Shown here piece by piece: positions 1-5,882 of a stretch of 6,988 nucleotides of DNA. Source of the stretch: CAZDYP01 sp964509505. GTDB lineage: Bacteria > Chloroflexota > Anaerolineae > JACRMK01. The translations under genes were made by a program, and so were the position numbers. The stretch lies in the NCBI GenBank assembly GCA_964509505.1, contig CAZDYP010000220.1, positions 1 through 6,988 of the forward strand, given 5' to 3'. Under the pieces are notes generated by a model, which saw nothing but the letters and a program-made list of their open reading frames with translations, was not told where the DNA came from and ran no database searches. How positions within the stretch are numbered: position 1 is the stretch's first letter; each line of letters starts with the position of its first letter.

Positions 1-1
1 A

Positions 2-994
2 GCGAATGTGAAAACGAAGGTCGGCGAGCGCGATTTTCTCGGCGTCACCGTACAACCGATGATCGCGCGCGAAGGCTATGAGCTCATCGTCGGCAGCAGC
101 CTTGACGCGCAATTCGGCCCCATATTGTTGTTCGGGTTGGGTGGGCAATTGGTCGAGGTGTTCAAAGATCGCGCGCTCGGCTTACCGCCGCTCAACACGA
201 CGCTCGCGCGGCGCATGATGGAACAGACGCGCATCTATCAAGCGCTCAAGGGGGTGCGCGGTCGCGCGCCTATTGACCTTACGCGCTTAGAGCAGTTGTT
301 GGTCGAGTTCAGCTATCTCGTCGTCGAGCAACGCTGGATCAAAGAATTTGACATCAACCCACTACTCGCATCGCCCGATGGTTTATTGGCGCTGGATGCG
401 CGTGTCGTGCTGCATTCATCGGATACAAGCCTCGAGCAATTGCCGCGCGCTGCGATTCGCCCCTATCCCATTCAATACGTCTCCGCATGGCAATTGAACG
501 ATGGTTCGCCCGTGACAATTCGCCCGATTCGCCCTGAAGATGAGCCGCTGCTGGTGAAGTTCCATCAAACACTTTCAGAACACACTGTTTACATGCGCTA
601 TTTTCGTGTGATGCGTTTGAGCGACCGCGTCGCGCACGAGCGCTTGACGCGCATCTGTTTCATTGACTATGACCGCGAGATGGCGCTTGTGGTGGATAAG
701 CCAGATCCGCAAACGGGTGAGCATCAAATCCTCGCCGTTGGTCGTCTCAGCCGCTCGCACATTGCCAACGAAGCGGAGTTTGCGATTCTGGTCAGCGATC
801 CATGGCAGGGACATGGCTTGGGCAGCGAGTTGTTGAAACGACTGGTGCAAATCGGGCGCGACGAAAAATTGAAGCGTATCACCGCCGACATCTTGGGCGA
901 GAATCTAGCCATGCAAAAAGTCGCGCGCAAACTTGGCTTCACATTTAAACGACAAGTGGGCGATGGGTCGTATTGGGCCTATCTCGATTTGTGA
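2..994 (+). CDS. Pat-like acyl-CoA synthetase (ADP-forming)/GNAT acetyltransferase fusion, 3' end
   Basis: This is the C-terminal ~330 residues of a protein whose 5' end lies outside the window. The frame is open to the first base, so the GTG at base 8 is probably internal. Counting from that codon, residues ~1-135 match the end of the ATP-grasp part of ADP-forming acyl-CoA synthetases: QPMIAREGYELIVG, the glycine-rich FGLGGQLVE, and FDINPLL followed by LDARVVL. Residues ~165-328 form a GNAT domain: VTIRPIRPEDE opens it, EAEFAILVSD is the central strand that holds the likely catalytic Glu, and QGHGLG (267-272) is the acetyl-CoA pyrophosphate loop. NLAMQKVARKLGF closes it. In the Pat/YfiQ family such fusions, usually near 900 residues, acetylate lysines of metabolic enzymes such as acetyl-CoA synthetase, and the synthetase part is often catalytically dead. 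That cannot be judged here because the N-terminal part is missing. The gene converges on the dehydratase gene and is probably unrelated to that cluster. Confidence 0.9.
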   Translation, partial: ANVKTKVGERDFLGVTVQPMIAREGYELIVGSSLDAQFGPILLFGLGGQLVEVFKDRALGLPPLNTTLARRMMEQTRIYQALKGVRGRAPIDLTRLEQLLVEFSYLVVEQRWIKEFDINPLLASPDGLLALDARVVLHSSDTSLEQLPRAAIRPYPIQYVSAWQLNDGSPVTIRPIRPEDEPLLVKFHQTLSEHTVYMRYFRVMRLSDRVAHERLTRICFIDYDREMALVVDKPDPQTGEHQILAVGRLSRSHIANEAEFAILVSDPWQGHGLGSELLKRLVQIGRDEKLKRITADILGENLAMQKVARKLGFTFKRQVGDGSYWAYLDL

Positions 995-1020
995 GCGGCA
1001 TTCGGTTCCAGCGCCAAGAT

Positions 1021-1142
1021 CCAGTCTCAGTAGATTCGAATTGGGCGGCTTAACAGACCTGTCAGGTTTCGCCGCCCCGCGCACAGTCGCTGGCGATAGC
1101 GAAACCTGACAGATCTTTCGCCTTTGGATCTACTGAGGCTGG
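1021..1142. repeat. Large imperfect inverted repeat, MITE-like or bidirectional terminator
   Basis: Two arms face each other across 122 bases. The outer 15 bases (1021-1035, ccagtctcagtagat) match the reverse complement of 1128-1142 at 14 of 15 positions. The inner 17 bases (1056-1072, gacctgtcaggtttcgc) match the reverse complement of 1099-1115 at 16 of 17. Between these blocks the arms are unequal in length and only loosely similar. The centre (1073-1098) is GC-rich. The element lies between two convergent genes and codes for nothing convincing. It could fold as a long hairpin ending both transcripts, or be a dispersed non-autonomous element; no flanking target duplication is obvious. Confidence 0.75.
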
Positions 1143-1186
1143 TTGGTCACGCATTTGAACAAAGACGCTAATCTCAATGACGCTGC

Positions 1187-1221
1187 AACACAACGGCGAC
1201 TCGCTGAGTCGCCGTTGTGTT
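1187..1221 (-). terminator. Perfect 16-bp hairpin at the end of the dehydratase gene
   Basis: Bases 1187-1202 (aacacaacggcgactc) are the exact reverse complement of 1206-1221, with a 3-base loop (gct). The stem directly abuts the TAA stop (1222-1224) of the minus-strand dehydratase gene. T-tracts are short on both sides (three further Ts on the plus strand at 1221-1223, none on the minus strand). It may therefore stabilise the 3' end or act as a bidirectional barrier between convergent genes rather than as a textbook intrinsic terminator. Confidence 0.7.
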
Positions 1222-2388
1222 TTACCAATCCGACACGCTGCCATCGTCATAGAAGTAGCGTTGCTCTGCTTCCGGTTTGAATGGATGCTTCGCCGCTTCC
1301 TTTTCGTTCACTGCGACGCCTAAGCCTGCACGTGTCGGTGGCGCGATGTACCCATCCTGCACGACGAGGGGCGCATCCAACACCTCATCGCGCCATGGCA
1401 CATCGCTCGTCAACATTTCTTGAATCAACCAATTCGGCGTCGCAAAGGCGAAATGCACGGCGACGGCGAGCGCGAGAGGTCCATTGGGATTGTGCGGCGC
1501 GACGGCTATCGAATGCGACTCCGCCATCGCCGCGAGCTTGCGCGCTTCCCACAAGCCGCCGCAGTGCGACAAATCGGGTTGAATGATATGGCACGCGCGC
1601 CGCTCGAAAATTTCGCGGAACTGATGACGCCCAACGAGTCGCTCGCCTGTCGCAATCGGGATGCGCGATTTGCGCGTGACCTCTGCCGTCGCTTCGATAT
1701 CTTCAGTGGGACAGGGCTCTTCAAAGAACAACAAGCCATAGGGCTCGAAGGCTTGACAGTATTGCACTGCCATCGCAGGCGACGAACAACGCGCGTGCAA
1801 ATCCACCATGATATCCATGTCGGGCCCGACGGCTTCGCGCACAGAGCGCACGAGCGACTCGGCGTAACGCACCGAGCGTGTGCCTTCAATGAAATCCGTG
1901 CGCGGCACCGCCATGCACTTAAGCGCGGTGTAGCCCATGTTCTTCACCATGATGGCGCGCTCCGCAAATTCTTGCGGCTCGGTGCTTTCGTACATCGCAG
2001 TCATCTTGCCGCCGCCAAGATGATTATAGACGCGCACTTTGTCACGTACACGCCCACCGAGCAGCTCATAGACAGGCACGTTGAGCCATTTGCCTTTGAT
2101 GTCCCACAACGCTTGCTCGATGCCGCTGATGGCGCTCATGCCTTCGATACCAACTTTCCAGAAGTATTGGCGGTACATGATGTTGTAGAGATGCTCGATG
2201 CGACGCGGGTCTTCGCCGATGATGAAGCGACTCACATCTTCGACCGCGCCGACGACGGTAGCGGTCTTCCATTCGAGAGTCGCCTCACCCCAACCAACCA
2301 GACCCGCTTGATCGGTTTCGACCTTCACGAAAATCCAGTTACGCATGTTGGCGTTGACGACGATGGTAGATACTTTGGTAATCTTCAT
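1222..2388 (-). CDS. Enolase-superfamily acid-sugar dehydratase (D-galactonate dehydratase-like)
   Basis: Mandelate racemase/muconate lactonizing enzyme family protein of 388 residues, close to the ~382 of E. coli DgoD. Such enzymes abstract the proton next to the carboxylate of a sugar acid and dehydrate it to a 2-keto-3-deoxy acid in the cytoplasm. From the ATG at 2388, the Mg-binding acids are D196 (in MVDLHAR), E223 (in FFEEP) and E249 (in ATGER). Catalytic His candidates by alignment with DgoD are H198 and H299 (in APHNPNGP). QPDLSHCGG (270-278) and IQEM (322-325) complete the barrel motifs. The N-terminal capping domain is residues ~1-125. I chose the ATG at 2388 because GGAG lies 10 bases upstream (2399-2402); a longer frame to 2433 would overlap the upstream fragment and adds unconserved residues. 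The substrate is not certain: D-galactonate is the closest resemblance by motif, but gluconate or another acid sugar is possible. It is probably cotranscribed with the genes upstream. Confidence 0.9.
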   Translation of the reverse strand: MKITKVSTIVVNANMRNWIFVKVETDQAGLVGWGEATLEWKTATVVGAVEDVSRFIIGEDPRRIEHLYNIMYRQYFWKVGIEGMSAISGIEQALWDIKGKWLNVPVYELLGGRVRDKVRVYNHLGGGKMTAMYESTEPQEFAERAIMVKNMGYTALKCMAVPRTDFIEGTRSVRYAESLVRSVREAVGPDMDIMVDLHARCSSPAMAVQYCQAFEPYGLLFFEEPCPTEDIEATAEVTRKSRIPIATGERLVGRHQFREIFERRACHIIQPDLSHCGGLWEARKLAAMAESHSIAVAPHNPNGPLALAVAVHFAFATPNWLIQEMLTSDVPWRDEVLDAPLVVQDGYIAPPTRAGLGVAVNEKEAAKHPFKPEAEQRYFYDDGSVSDW

Positions 2389-2398
2389 GGCTTGCAAT

Positions 2399-2402
2399 CT
2401 CC
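2399..2402 (-). promoter_or_regulatory. Ribosome binding site of the dehydratase gene
   Basis: GGAG on the minus strand, 10 bases upstream of the ATG at 2388. It supports that start over the in-frame upstream codon at 2433. It lies in the 25-base gap after the stop codon of the phosphoesterase remnant. Confidence 0.6.
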
Positions 2403-2413
2403 AAAAGATGTTG

Positions 2414-2770
2414 TTAGATTGGCACTTCCACAATCTCCGTACTCAACTGCCCATCTGTGACTGTCACCACCCGATAATTCAAATCGCCGAGGATGCGCAA
2501 CAATGTGTCGCCGCATTGCGCGAACGAAAACATCGTCGAGCGCAAGCCATAGGCAGGCACACCACCTACTTGCGATGTATAGGTGATGTGCGCGTGACCA
2601 CTGAAGATACCCAGCACACGTTGTCCCTCGATCAGTTGCGCGAACTTGCCAATCTCATCCGCAATGTAATGGTCAACATACGCCATCCCGCTCGGCGCAA
2701 CATTGTGGTGTGTGAGGATGATGGTTGGCGCGTCGCTCTGCAACGCTTGAGTCAGAGCTGCTTCTTCAGC
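2414..2770 (-). pseudogene. C-terminal remnant of a calcineurin-like metallophosphoesterase
   Basis: About 118 codons are open from just after an in-frame TGA (2771-2773) to the TAA at 2414-2416. The sequence matches the C-terminal part of class III cyclic-nucleotide phosphodiesterase/CpdA-like metallophosphoesterases. AEEAALTQALQSDAP resembles the helix before the fourth metal motif, THHNVAPSG holds that motif's histidine, and GIFSGHAHI is the GHxH motif that ends the active site. The N-terminal metal motifs (DxH, GDxxD, GNHD), usually spread over the first ~150 residues, are absent from the 155 bases between this frame and the aminotransferase gene. A complete two-metal site cannot form, so this is most likely a decayed or truncated gene. 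The only initiation codon near the start of the frame is a TTG (2743) without a clear Shine-Dalgarno. An assembly misjoin just upstream is the main alternative. Confidence 0.65.
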
Positions 2771-2773
2771 TCA

Positions 2774-2904
2774 ACCCCTAATGACGAGTGAAAACCTGAC
2801 CCAGTTTCGCCCCTCTCCCACTATGGATCCATGTCGGGAAACGGCGAAGCCATTGCACCCTCCGTCTATCATAATGATGACAAGGCGATGTGACTACACA
2901 GCAT
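2774..2904. other. Non-coding spacer upstream of the phosphoesterase remnant
   Basis: No recognisable gene part lies here. On the minus strand there is a well-formed GGAGGG (2858-2863) followed by ATG (2853), but that frame stops after 10 codons (TAG, 2821-2823). In the frame of the remnant, 34 codons from an ATG at 2876 run into the TGA at 2771-2773 and resemble no metallophosphoesterase N-terminus. A pyrimidine-rich stretch around 2798-2822 looks like half of an intergenic repeat, but the matching arm is not present. Confidence 0.4.
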
Positions 2905-2936
2905 TCACCTTGTCACCCTGTCACTCCCTCACCCCT
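2905..2936. repeat. 8-bp tandem repeat, four units, overlapping the aminotransferase stop codon
   Basis: The tetramer tcac recurs at exactly 8-base spacing (2905, 2913, 2921, 2929), giving units tcaccttg, tcaccctg, tcactccc and tcacccct. The fourth unit contains the TGA stop codon (2929-2931 on the minus strand) and the end of the coding sequence. The units decay towards the gene. Its origin could be slippage or a dispersed short repeat. Confidence 0.6.
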
Positions 2937-3996
2937 TCAATTCCGCCATCACCGCATCCGCTTTCTCCAACGTCTCTGCAATGTCCGCTTTGCTGTGCGA
3001 CAAGCTGATGTGATTGCGCTTGAGGTTGACGGGCAACTTATAGATGCCACGCTCGATCAGCTTCTTGCGATACGTCACAAACTTCGCCACATCGTTGCGA
3101 AGCAAATCGGTGTAGTTGCCGACAGGCGGCTGCATGAAATACGTGACGAACACGGAGCCGAAGCCCGCCACTGTCGCTTCGACGCCGCGCCGTTGGATGA
3201 TTTCGTTCAGCCCTTCGCGCACCATATCACCCAAGCTGAAGAGATGCTTATACGAGTCGGGGCGTTCAAGAATTTCAATTGTCGCCAGCGCCGCCGCCAC
3301 GCTCATCGGATGCGCGTTATACGTGCCTGCGAAGAACACATCGCCGCCGGGCCGTGCATGGTCCATCAAGTCGGCGCGCCCACACAACGCCGCGAGTGGG
3401 AAACCATTCGCAATCGCCTTGCCCATCGTCGTCAGGTCGGGAGTGACGCCCGCGACTTTCTGATAGCCGCCCAAGCCATGCCGCCAACCTGTGATGACTT
3501 CGTCGAAGATCAACACAATGCCATGCTGCGCCGTGAGGTCGCGCACCGCCCGCAAAAATTCGGGACGCGGCAACACACAGCCGATGTTGTGCGGAATCGG
3601 TTCGAGGATGAGCGCGGCAATCCCGTCGCCATTTCGCTGAATCGTGTCCGCGAGGTCCTCAATTTCGTTGAACGGCAACACGATGGTGTCGTCCACGACT
3701 TCGGGCGTCATGCCCGCNNNNNNNNNNNNNNNNNNNNNNNNNNNNNNNNNNNNNNNNNNNNNNNNNNNNNNNNNNNNNNNNNNNNNNNNNNNNNNNNNNN
3801 NNNNNNNNNNNNNNNNNAAGATGGGTGGACCGAAGGCGGCGTGATAGTCAATGTAGCGTTTGCCGTCAGCGTCGTAAATGTATGCGCCTTGCGCGCGTGT
3901 GAACGCGAGGTTCGGCTCGATGAGCCGATTCGCGCTGCTCACGCCGCCGGGGATGAAGCGCGCGGCGCGGTCGTAGATTTGTTGCGATTGGGACAT
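2929..3996 (-). CDS. Class III PLP aminotransferase/aminomutase (GSAM-like), interrupted by assembly gap
   Basis: COG0001-type enzyme related to glutamate-1-semialdehyde 2,1-aminomutase. Members move amino groups with pyridoxal phosphate in the cytoplasm, and many outside haem synthesis are annotated as catabolic aminotransferases. The N-terminus (YDRAARFIPGGVSSANR, then DADGKRYIDYHAAFGPP) is the typical family opening. After the gap come LIFDEVITGWRHGLGG, with the cofactor-ring Asp at 3502-3504, and GKAIANGFPLAALCGR, with the likely Schiff-base Lys codon at 3418-3420. Then come FFAGTYNAHPMSVAAALATI and a normal C-terminus. The start at 3996 is backed by AAGGAG six bases upstream (4003-4008). 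With 34 unknown residues it is 355 long, against ~430 usual, so real sequence has been lost in the N-run. The region that normally carries the phosphate-binding NSGSEA motif is the missing part. It heads the unit that includes the dehydratase. A role in haem synthesis is unlikely from this context but not excluded. Confidence 0.85.
   Translation of the reverse strand: MSQSQQIYDRAARFIPGGVSSANRLIEPNLAFTRAQGAYIYDADGKRYIDYHAAFGPPIXXXXXXXXXXXXXXXXXXXXXXXXXXXXXXXXXXAGMTPEVVDDTIVLPFNEIEDLADTIQRNGDGIAALILEPIPHNIGCVLPRPEFLRAVRDLTAQHGIVLIFDEVITGWRHGLGGYQKVAGVTPDLTTMGKAIANGFPLAALCGRADLMDHARPGGDVFFAGTYNAHPMSVAAALATIEILERPDSYKHLFSLGDMVREGLNEIIQRRGVEATVAGFGSVFVTYFMQPPVGNYTDLLRNDVAKFVTYRKKLIERGIYKLPVNLKRNHISLSHSKADIAETLEKADAVMAELKG
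3718..3817. other. Assembly gap of 100 Ns inside the aminotransferase gene
   Basis: Exactly 100 unknown bases, a common placeholder length for a gap of unknown size. The frame happens to be the same on both sides, but by comparison with the family roughly 330-350 bases should lie between the flanking motifs (AAFGPPI before it and AGMTPEVV after it). The feature lengths here are therefore not real distances. Confidence 0.95.
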
Positions 3997-4002
3997 GGGT
4001 TT

Positions 4003-4008
4003 CTCCTT
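4003..4008 (-). promoter_or_regulatory. Ribosome binding site of the aminotransferase gene
   Basis: AAGGAG on the minus strand, six bases before the ATG at 3996. It is a near-perfect Shine-Dalgarno at good spacing and fixes the start of that gene. Confidence 0.75.
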
Positions 4009-4021
4009 TAGAGCTTTTCTT

Positions 4022-4049
4022 AGTATCCATATTGCATTTGTCTATACAA
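4022..4049 (-). promoter_or_regulatory. Weak candidate promoter close to the aminotransferase gene
   Basis: Minus strand: TTGTAT (4044-4049) and GATACT (4022-4027) separated by 16 bases, in a locally AT-rich stretch. This would give a short leader ending in the AAGGAG site. The boxes match the sigma-70 consensus only partly (3 of 6 and 4 of 6). Confidence 0.25.
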
Positions 4050-4076
4050 AAGGTGCGGAAATCATGCGGGGTGAGG

Positions 4077-4131
4077 AGGCGGCGTTTTTTTAACGCCGTC
4101 TGCGAGCAAGAGAGCGCCCTCCACACAGACG
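4077..4131 (-). promoter_or_regulatory. Leader region with two competing stem-loops
   Basis: One hairpin pairs 4077-4086 with 4092-4101 (10 bp including one G-U pair, five-base loop). A second, weaker stem pairs 4097-4102 with 4126-4131 (CGTCTG/CAGACG). The two share 4097-4101, so they cannot form together. Both would lie in the transcript leader if transcription starts at the upstream promoter candidate near 4158-4166. There is no run of Us after the stronger hairpin on the minus strand, so it does not look like an intrinsic terminator. No known riboswitch class is recognised. Confidence 0.3.
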
Positions 4132-4157
4132 CGCCTTTCCTTGACATGAGTGGGCGC

Positions 4158-4166
4158 ATTGTATCA
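4158..4166 (-). promoter_or_regulatory. Candidate extended -10 element (TGATACAAT)
   Basis: On the minus strand, TGATACAAT has TACAAT (5 of 6 to TATAAT) preceded by a TGn extension. It lies just downstream of the tctA terminator and upstream of the aminotransferase gene. No good -35 box lies at 16-18 bases, where the sequence is the T-rich terminator tail. An extended -10 can partly compensate. It would give a leader of about 150 bases. Confidence 0.3.
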
Positions 4167-4177
4167 GATGACCTACT

Positions 4178-4225
4178 AAAAAAGAAAGGTGCGACGTATT
4201 ACGATACTGCGAATGCGTCGCACCC
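4178..4225 (-). terminator. Rho-independent terminator after tctA, probably bidirectional
   Basis: A 13-bp stem pairs 4188-4200 with 4212-4224, with one G-U type mismatch and an 11-base loop. On the minus strand it is followed by TTTCTTTTTT (4178-4187), a strong U-tract. On the plus strand CTTTTT follows at 4225-4230, so it could also act in that direction. It lies about 30 bases after the tctA stop codon and separates the transporter genes from the aminotransferase unit. Confidence 0.85.
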
Positions 4226-4253
4226 TTTTTGTGCATTTTGCGCCTCACACTAA

Positions 4254-5789
4254 CTACGCCGCTTGCGCCTCCTCACCCTTGGGTGTTGCGGATTGCAAGC
4301 GTCGCCGCAGCGCTTGTATGAGCGGCAACAAGAATAACCCAATCGCCATAATCATCAGCACCGCTGCCAACGGGCGCGTGAAGAAAATCGAAAGCGAGGC
4401 GTCGGACATGATGAGACTTTGGCGCAGCACCTTCTCCGTCGAGTCGCCCAAGACAATGGCGACGACGAGCGGCGCGAGGGGATACTTGAGCTTACGCAAC
4501 CAGAAGCCGACGAAGCCGAAGATGAGCGCGATCCATACATCGGTCATCGAGTTTTGCAGTGAGTACGAGCCGAGCATGGAGATGATGACAATGAACGGCG
4601 TCATAATCGCGTATGGCACGCGCATGATCGCGGCGAGCAATGGCACGCCGAAGAGACAGAGGATGAAGGTCAACAGTTGAGCGATGTAGATGCTGGCGAT
4701 GAGGCCCCACACAAAGTCGGGATACGTGACAAACAATTGCGGGCCGGGCGTCAAGCCCCAAATAAACAAGCCCGCCATGATAACGGCTGCCGTCGGCGAA
4801 CCCGGTACACCCATCGCAATCATTGGCAGCAGTGACCCCACACCCGCCGCGTCTGCCGACGACTGCGGGGCCAGGATGCCTGCAACTTCGCCTTTGCCAA
4901 AATTCGACTTGTCTTTGGCGTACTGTCGCGCCATGCCATACGCCAGGAACGAGGCCGGCGTCGCGCCTGTGCCTGGCAAAACGCCAATCCAGAAGCCGAC
5001 CAGCGTTGTCCACACGATGAGTCCGATACGTTTGCGGAGTTCGTTCACCGCGTCGAACACATCTTGCAAGCCAACGCGCGCGACGATGCCGCGAAAGTTT
5101 AGCGCGCCTTGCTCTTCGGCTGAAGCGAGAATTTCGCCAATCCCAAAAAGACCAATGGTGACAGGCACAAAGCCAACGCCGCTCAACAATTCGATGCGCC
5201 CAAACGTCAAGCGTGGCTGGCCCGTGACCGTATCGAAGCCGATAGCGGCGAGCAACAAGCCAAAGCCAATCATCGCGACGCTCTTGATGGGTGAGCCGCT
5301 TTCCAAGCCGGTCAGCGTCGCAAAAGCGAGGAGGAATACGGCGAAGAGTTCAGGAGGCCCGAACGCCAGCGCCCAATCTGCTAACGGCAGCGCGAAGAAC
5401 GTGAACAACACCGTCGCGATCAGCGCGCCGACGAACGAGGCGAGGAACGACGACGAGAGTGCGAGACCAGGGCGACCTTTGTGTTTCGCCAAGGGGTAAC
5501 CATCGAACAGCAGCGCGACCGACCAAGGCTCGCCGGGGATGTTGAACAGAATCGTCGTCACGACGCCGCCGAACAACGCGCCCCAATAAATGCCGCAGAG
5601 CAAGATAACAGCAGCCGTCGGCGAGATGAACACGGTGATGGGCAAGAGGATAGCAACGCCGCTGGTGCCGCCCAAGCCGGGCAACACACCAATGACGAGA
5701 CCTAACGCCACACCCACGAACAGCATCAACATATTGAACGGCTGCAACGCGACTTGAAAGCCATGCGCGAGATTGGCAAAGGCTTCCAT
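4254..5789 (-). CDS. tctA: Tripartite tricarboxylate transporter large permease TctA
   Basis: Large membrane subunit, 511 residues from the ATG at 5789, typical length for the family. It is strongly hydrophobic, with about a dozen membrane segments in two similar halves. Each half opens with the family's glycine-proline signature: GVLPGLGG (34-41) and GVLPGTGA (269-276). The conserved re-entrant motifs also occur: GALFGGVVTTILFNIPGEP (70-88) in the first half, APQSSADAAGVGSLLP (307-322) and MGVPGSP (327-333) in the second. In this family TctA forms the transport path, driven by an ion gradient, for a carboxylate delivered by TctC. I chose 5789 because AGGAGG (5794-5799) stands four bases upstream; an in-frame ATG at 5813 would include that site inside the gene. 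It follows tctB after an 91-base gap filled with short repeats and is closed by the 4178-4225 terminator. The C-terminal tail (LRRRLQSATPKGEEAQAA) is cytoplasmic-looking. Confidence 0.95.
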   Translation of the reverse strand: MEAFANLAHGFQVALQPFNMLMLFVGVALGLVIGVLPGLGGTSGVAILLPITVFISPTAAVILLCGIYWGALFGGVVTTILFNIPGEPWSVALLFDGYPLAKHKGRPGLALSSSFLASFVGALIATVLFTFFALPLADWALAFGPPELFAVFLLAFATLTGLESGSPIKSVAMIGFGLLLAAIGFDTVTGQPRLTFGRIELLSGVGFVPVTIGLFGIGEILASAEEQGALNFRGIVARVGLQDVFDAVNELRKRIGLIVWTTLVGFWIGVLPGTGATPASFLAYGMARQYAKDKSNFGKGEVAGILAPQSSADAAGVGSLLPMIAMGVPGSPTAAVIMAGLFIWGLTPGPQLFVTYPDFVWGLIASIYIAQLLTFILCLFGVPLLAAIMRVPYAIMTPFIVIISMLGSYSLQNSMTDVWIALIFGFVGFWLRKLKYPLAPLVVAIVLGDSTEKVLRQSLIMSDASLSIFFTRPLAAVLMIMAIGLFLLPLIQALRRRLQSATPKGEEAQAA

Positions 5790-5793
5790 CAAG

Positions 5794-5799
5794 CCTCCT
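5794..5799 (-). promoter_or_regulatory. Ribosome binding site of tctA
   Basis: AGGAGG on the minus strand, a perfect Shine-Dalgarno, four bases before the ATG at 5789. It decides the start of tctA and lies immediately 3' of the heptamer array on the transcript. Confidence 0.75.
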
Positions 5800-5811
5800 C
5801 TGGCAAAGCGC

Positions 5812-5882
5812 AAATAGCGTATGGCGAATAGCAGCTGGCAGATAGCAAATAGCTATGCGCTATCTGCTATCCGCTATCCGCT
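5812..5882. repeat. Two converging 7-bp repeat arrays between tctB and tctA
   Basis: Six heptamers run in phase from 5812 to 5853: aaatagc, gtatggc, gaatagc, agctggc, agatagc, aaatagc. After five bases (tatgc) the orientation flips: gctatct, gctatcc, gctatcc and a partial gct to 5882. The inverted units are the reverse complement of an (a/g)gatagc-type unit, so the two arrays face each other. They can fold: 5838-5846 pairs perfectly with 5859-5867 (9 bp, 12-base loop). The last unit runs into the tctB stop codon (5881-5883). The array lies in the presumed tctCBA mRNA directly before the tctA ribosome binding site and could affect the relative output of tctA or mRNA stability. Confidence 0.75.

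Noticed and set aside
1420..2460. Long plus-strand open frame of 346 codons
   Set aside because: It is antisense to the dehydratase gene, whose motifs are complete. Its translation is rich in Arg and His, typical of a GC-rich shadow frame, and shows no family motif.
2822..2833. Ten-base palindrome atggatccat
   Set aside because: It is a short palindrome around a BamHI-type site, expected by chance. No second copy or partner element is seen.
2890..4011. Long plus-strand open frame of 373 codons
   Set aside because: It is antisense to the aminotransferase gene and is only kept open across the run of Ns. The minus-strand product has clear class III motifs.
4141..4167. Plus-strand TTGACA with TATCAG 15 bases later
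   Set aside because: The spacing is short, the -10 is poor, no plus-strand gene follows, and the terminator lies just downstream.
4690..5499. Plus-strand open frame of 269 codons
   Set aside because: Antisense shadow of tctA. The translation is low in hydrophobic order, proline- and alanine-rich, and has no start signal.
5812..5882. Heptamer arrays as a CRISPR array
   Set aside because: Units are 7 bp with no unique spacers, and no cas gene is present.
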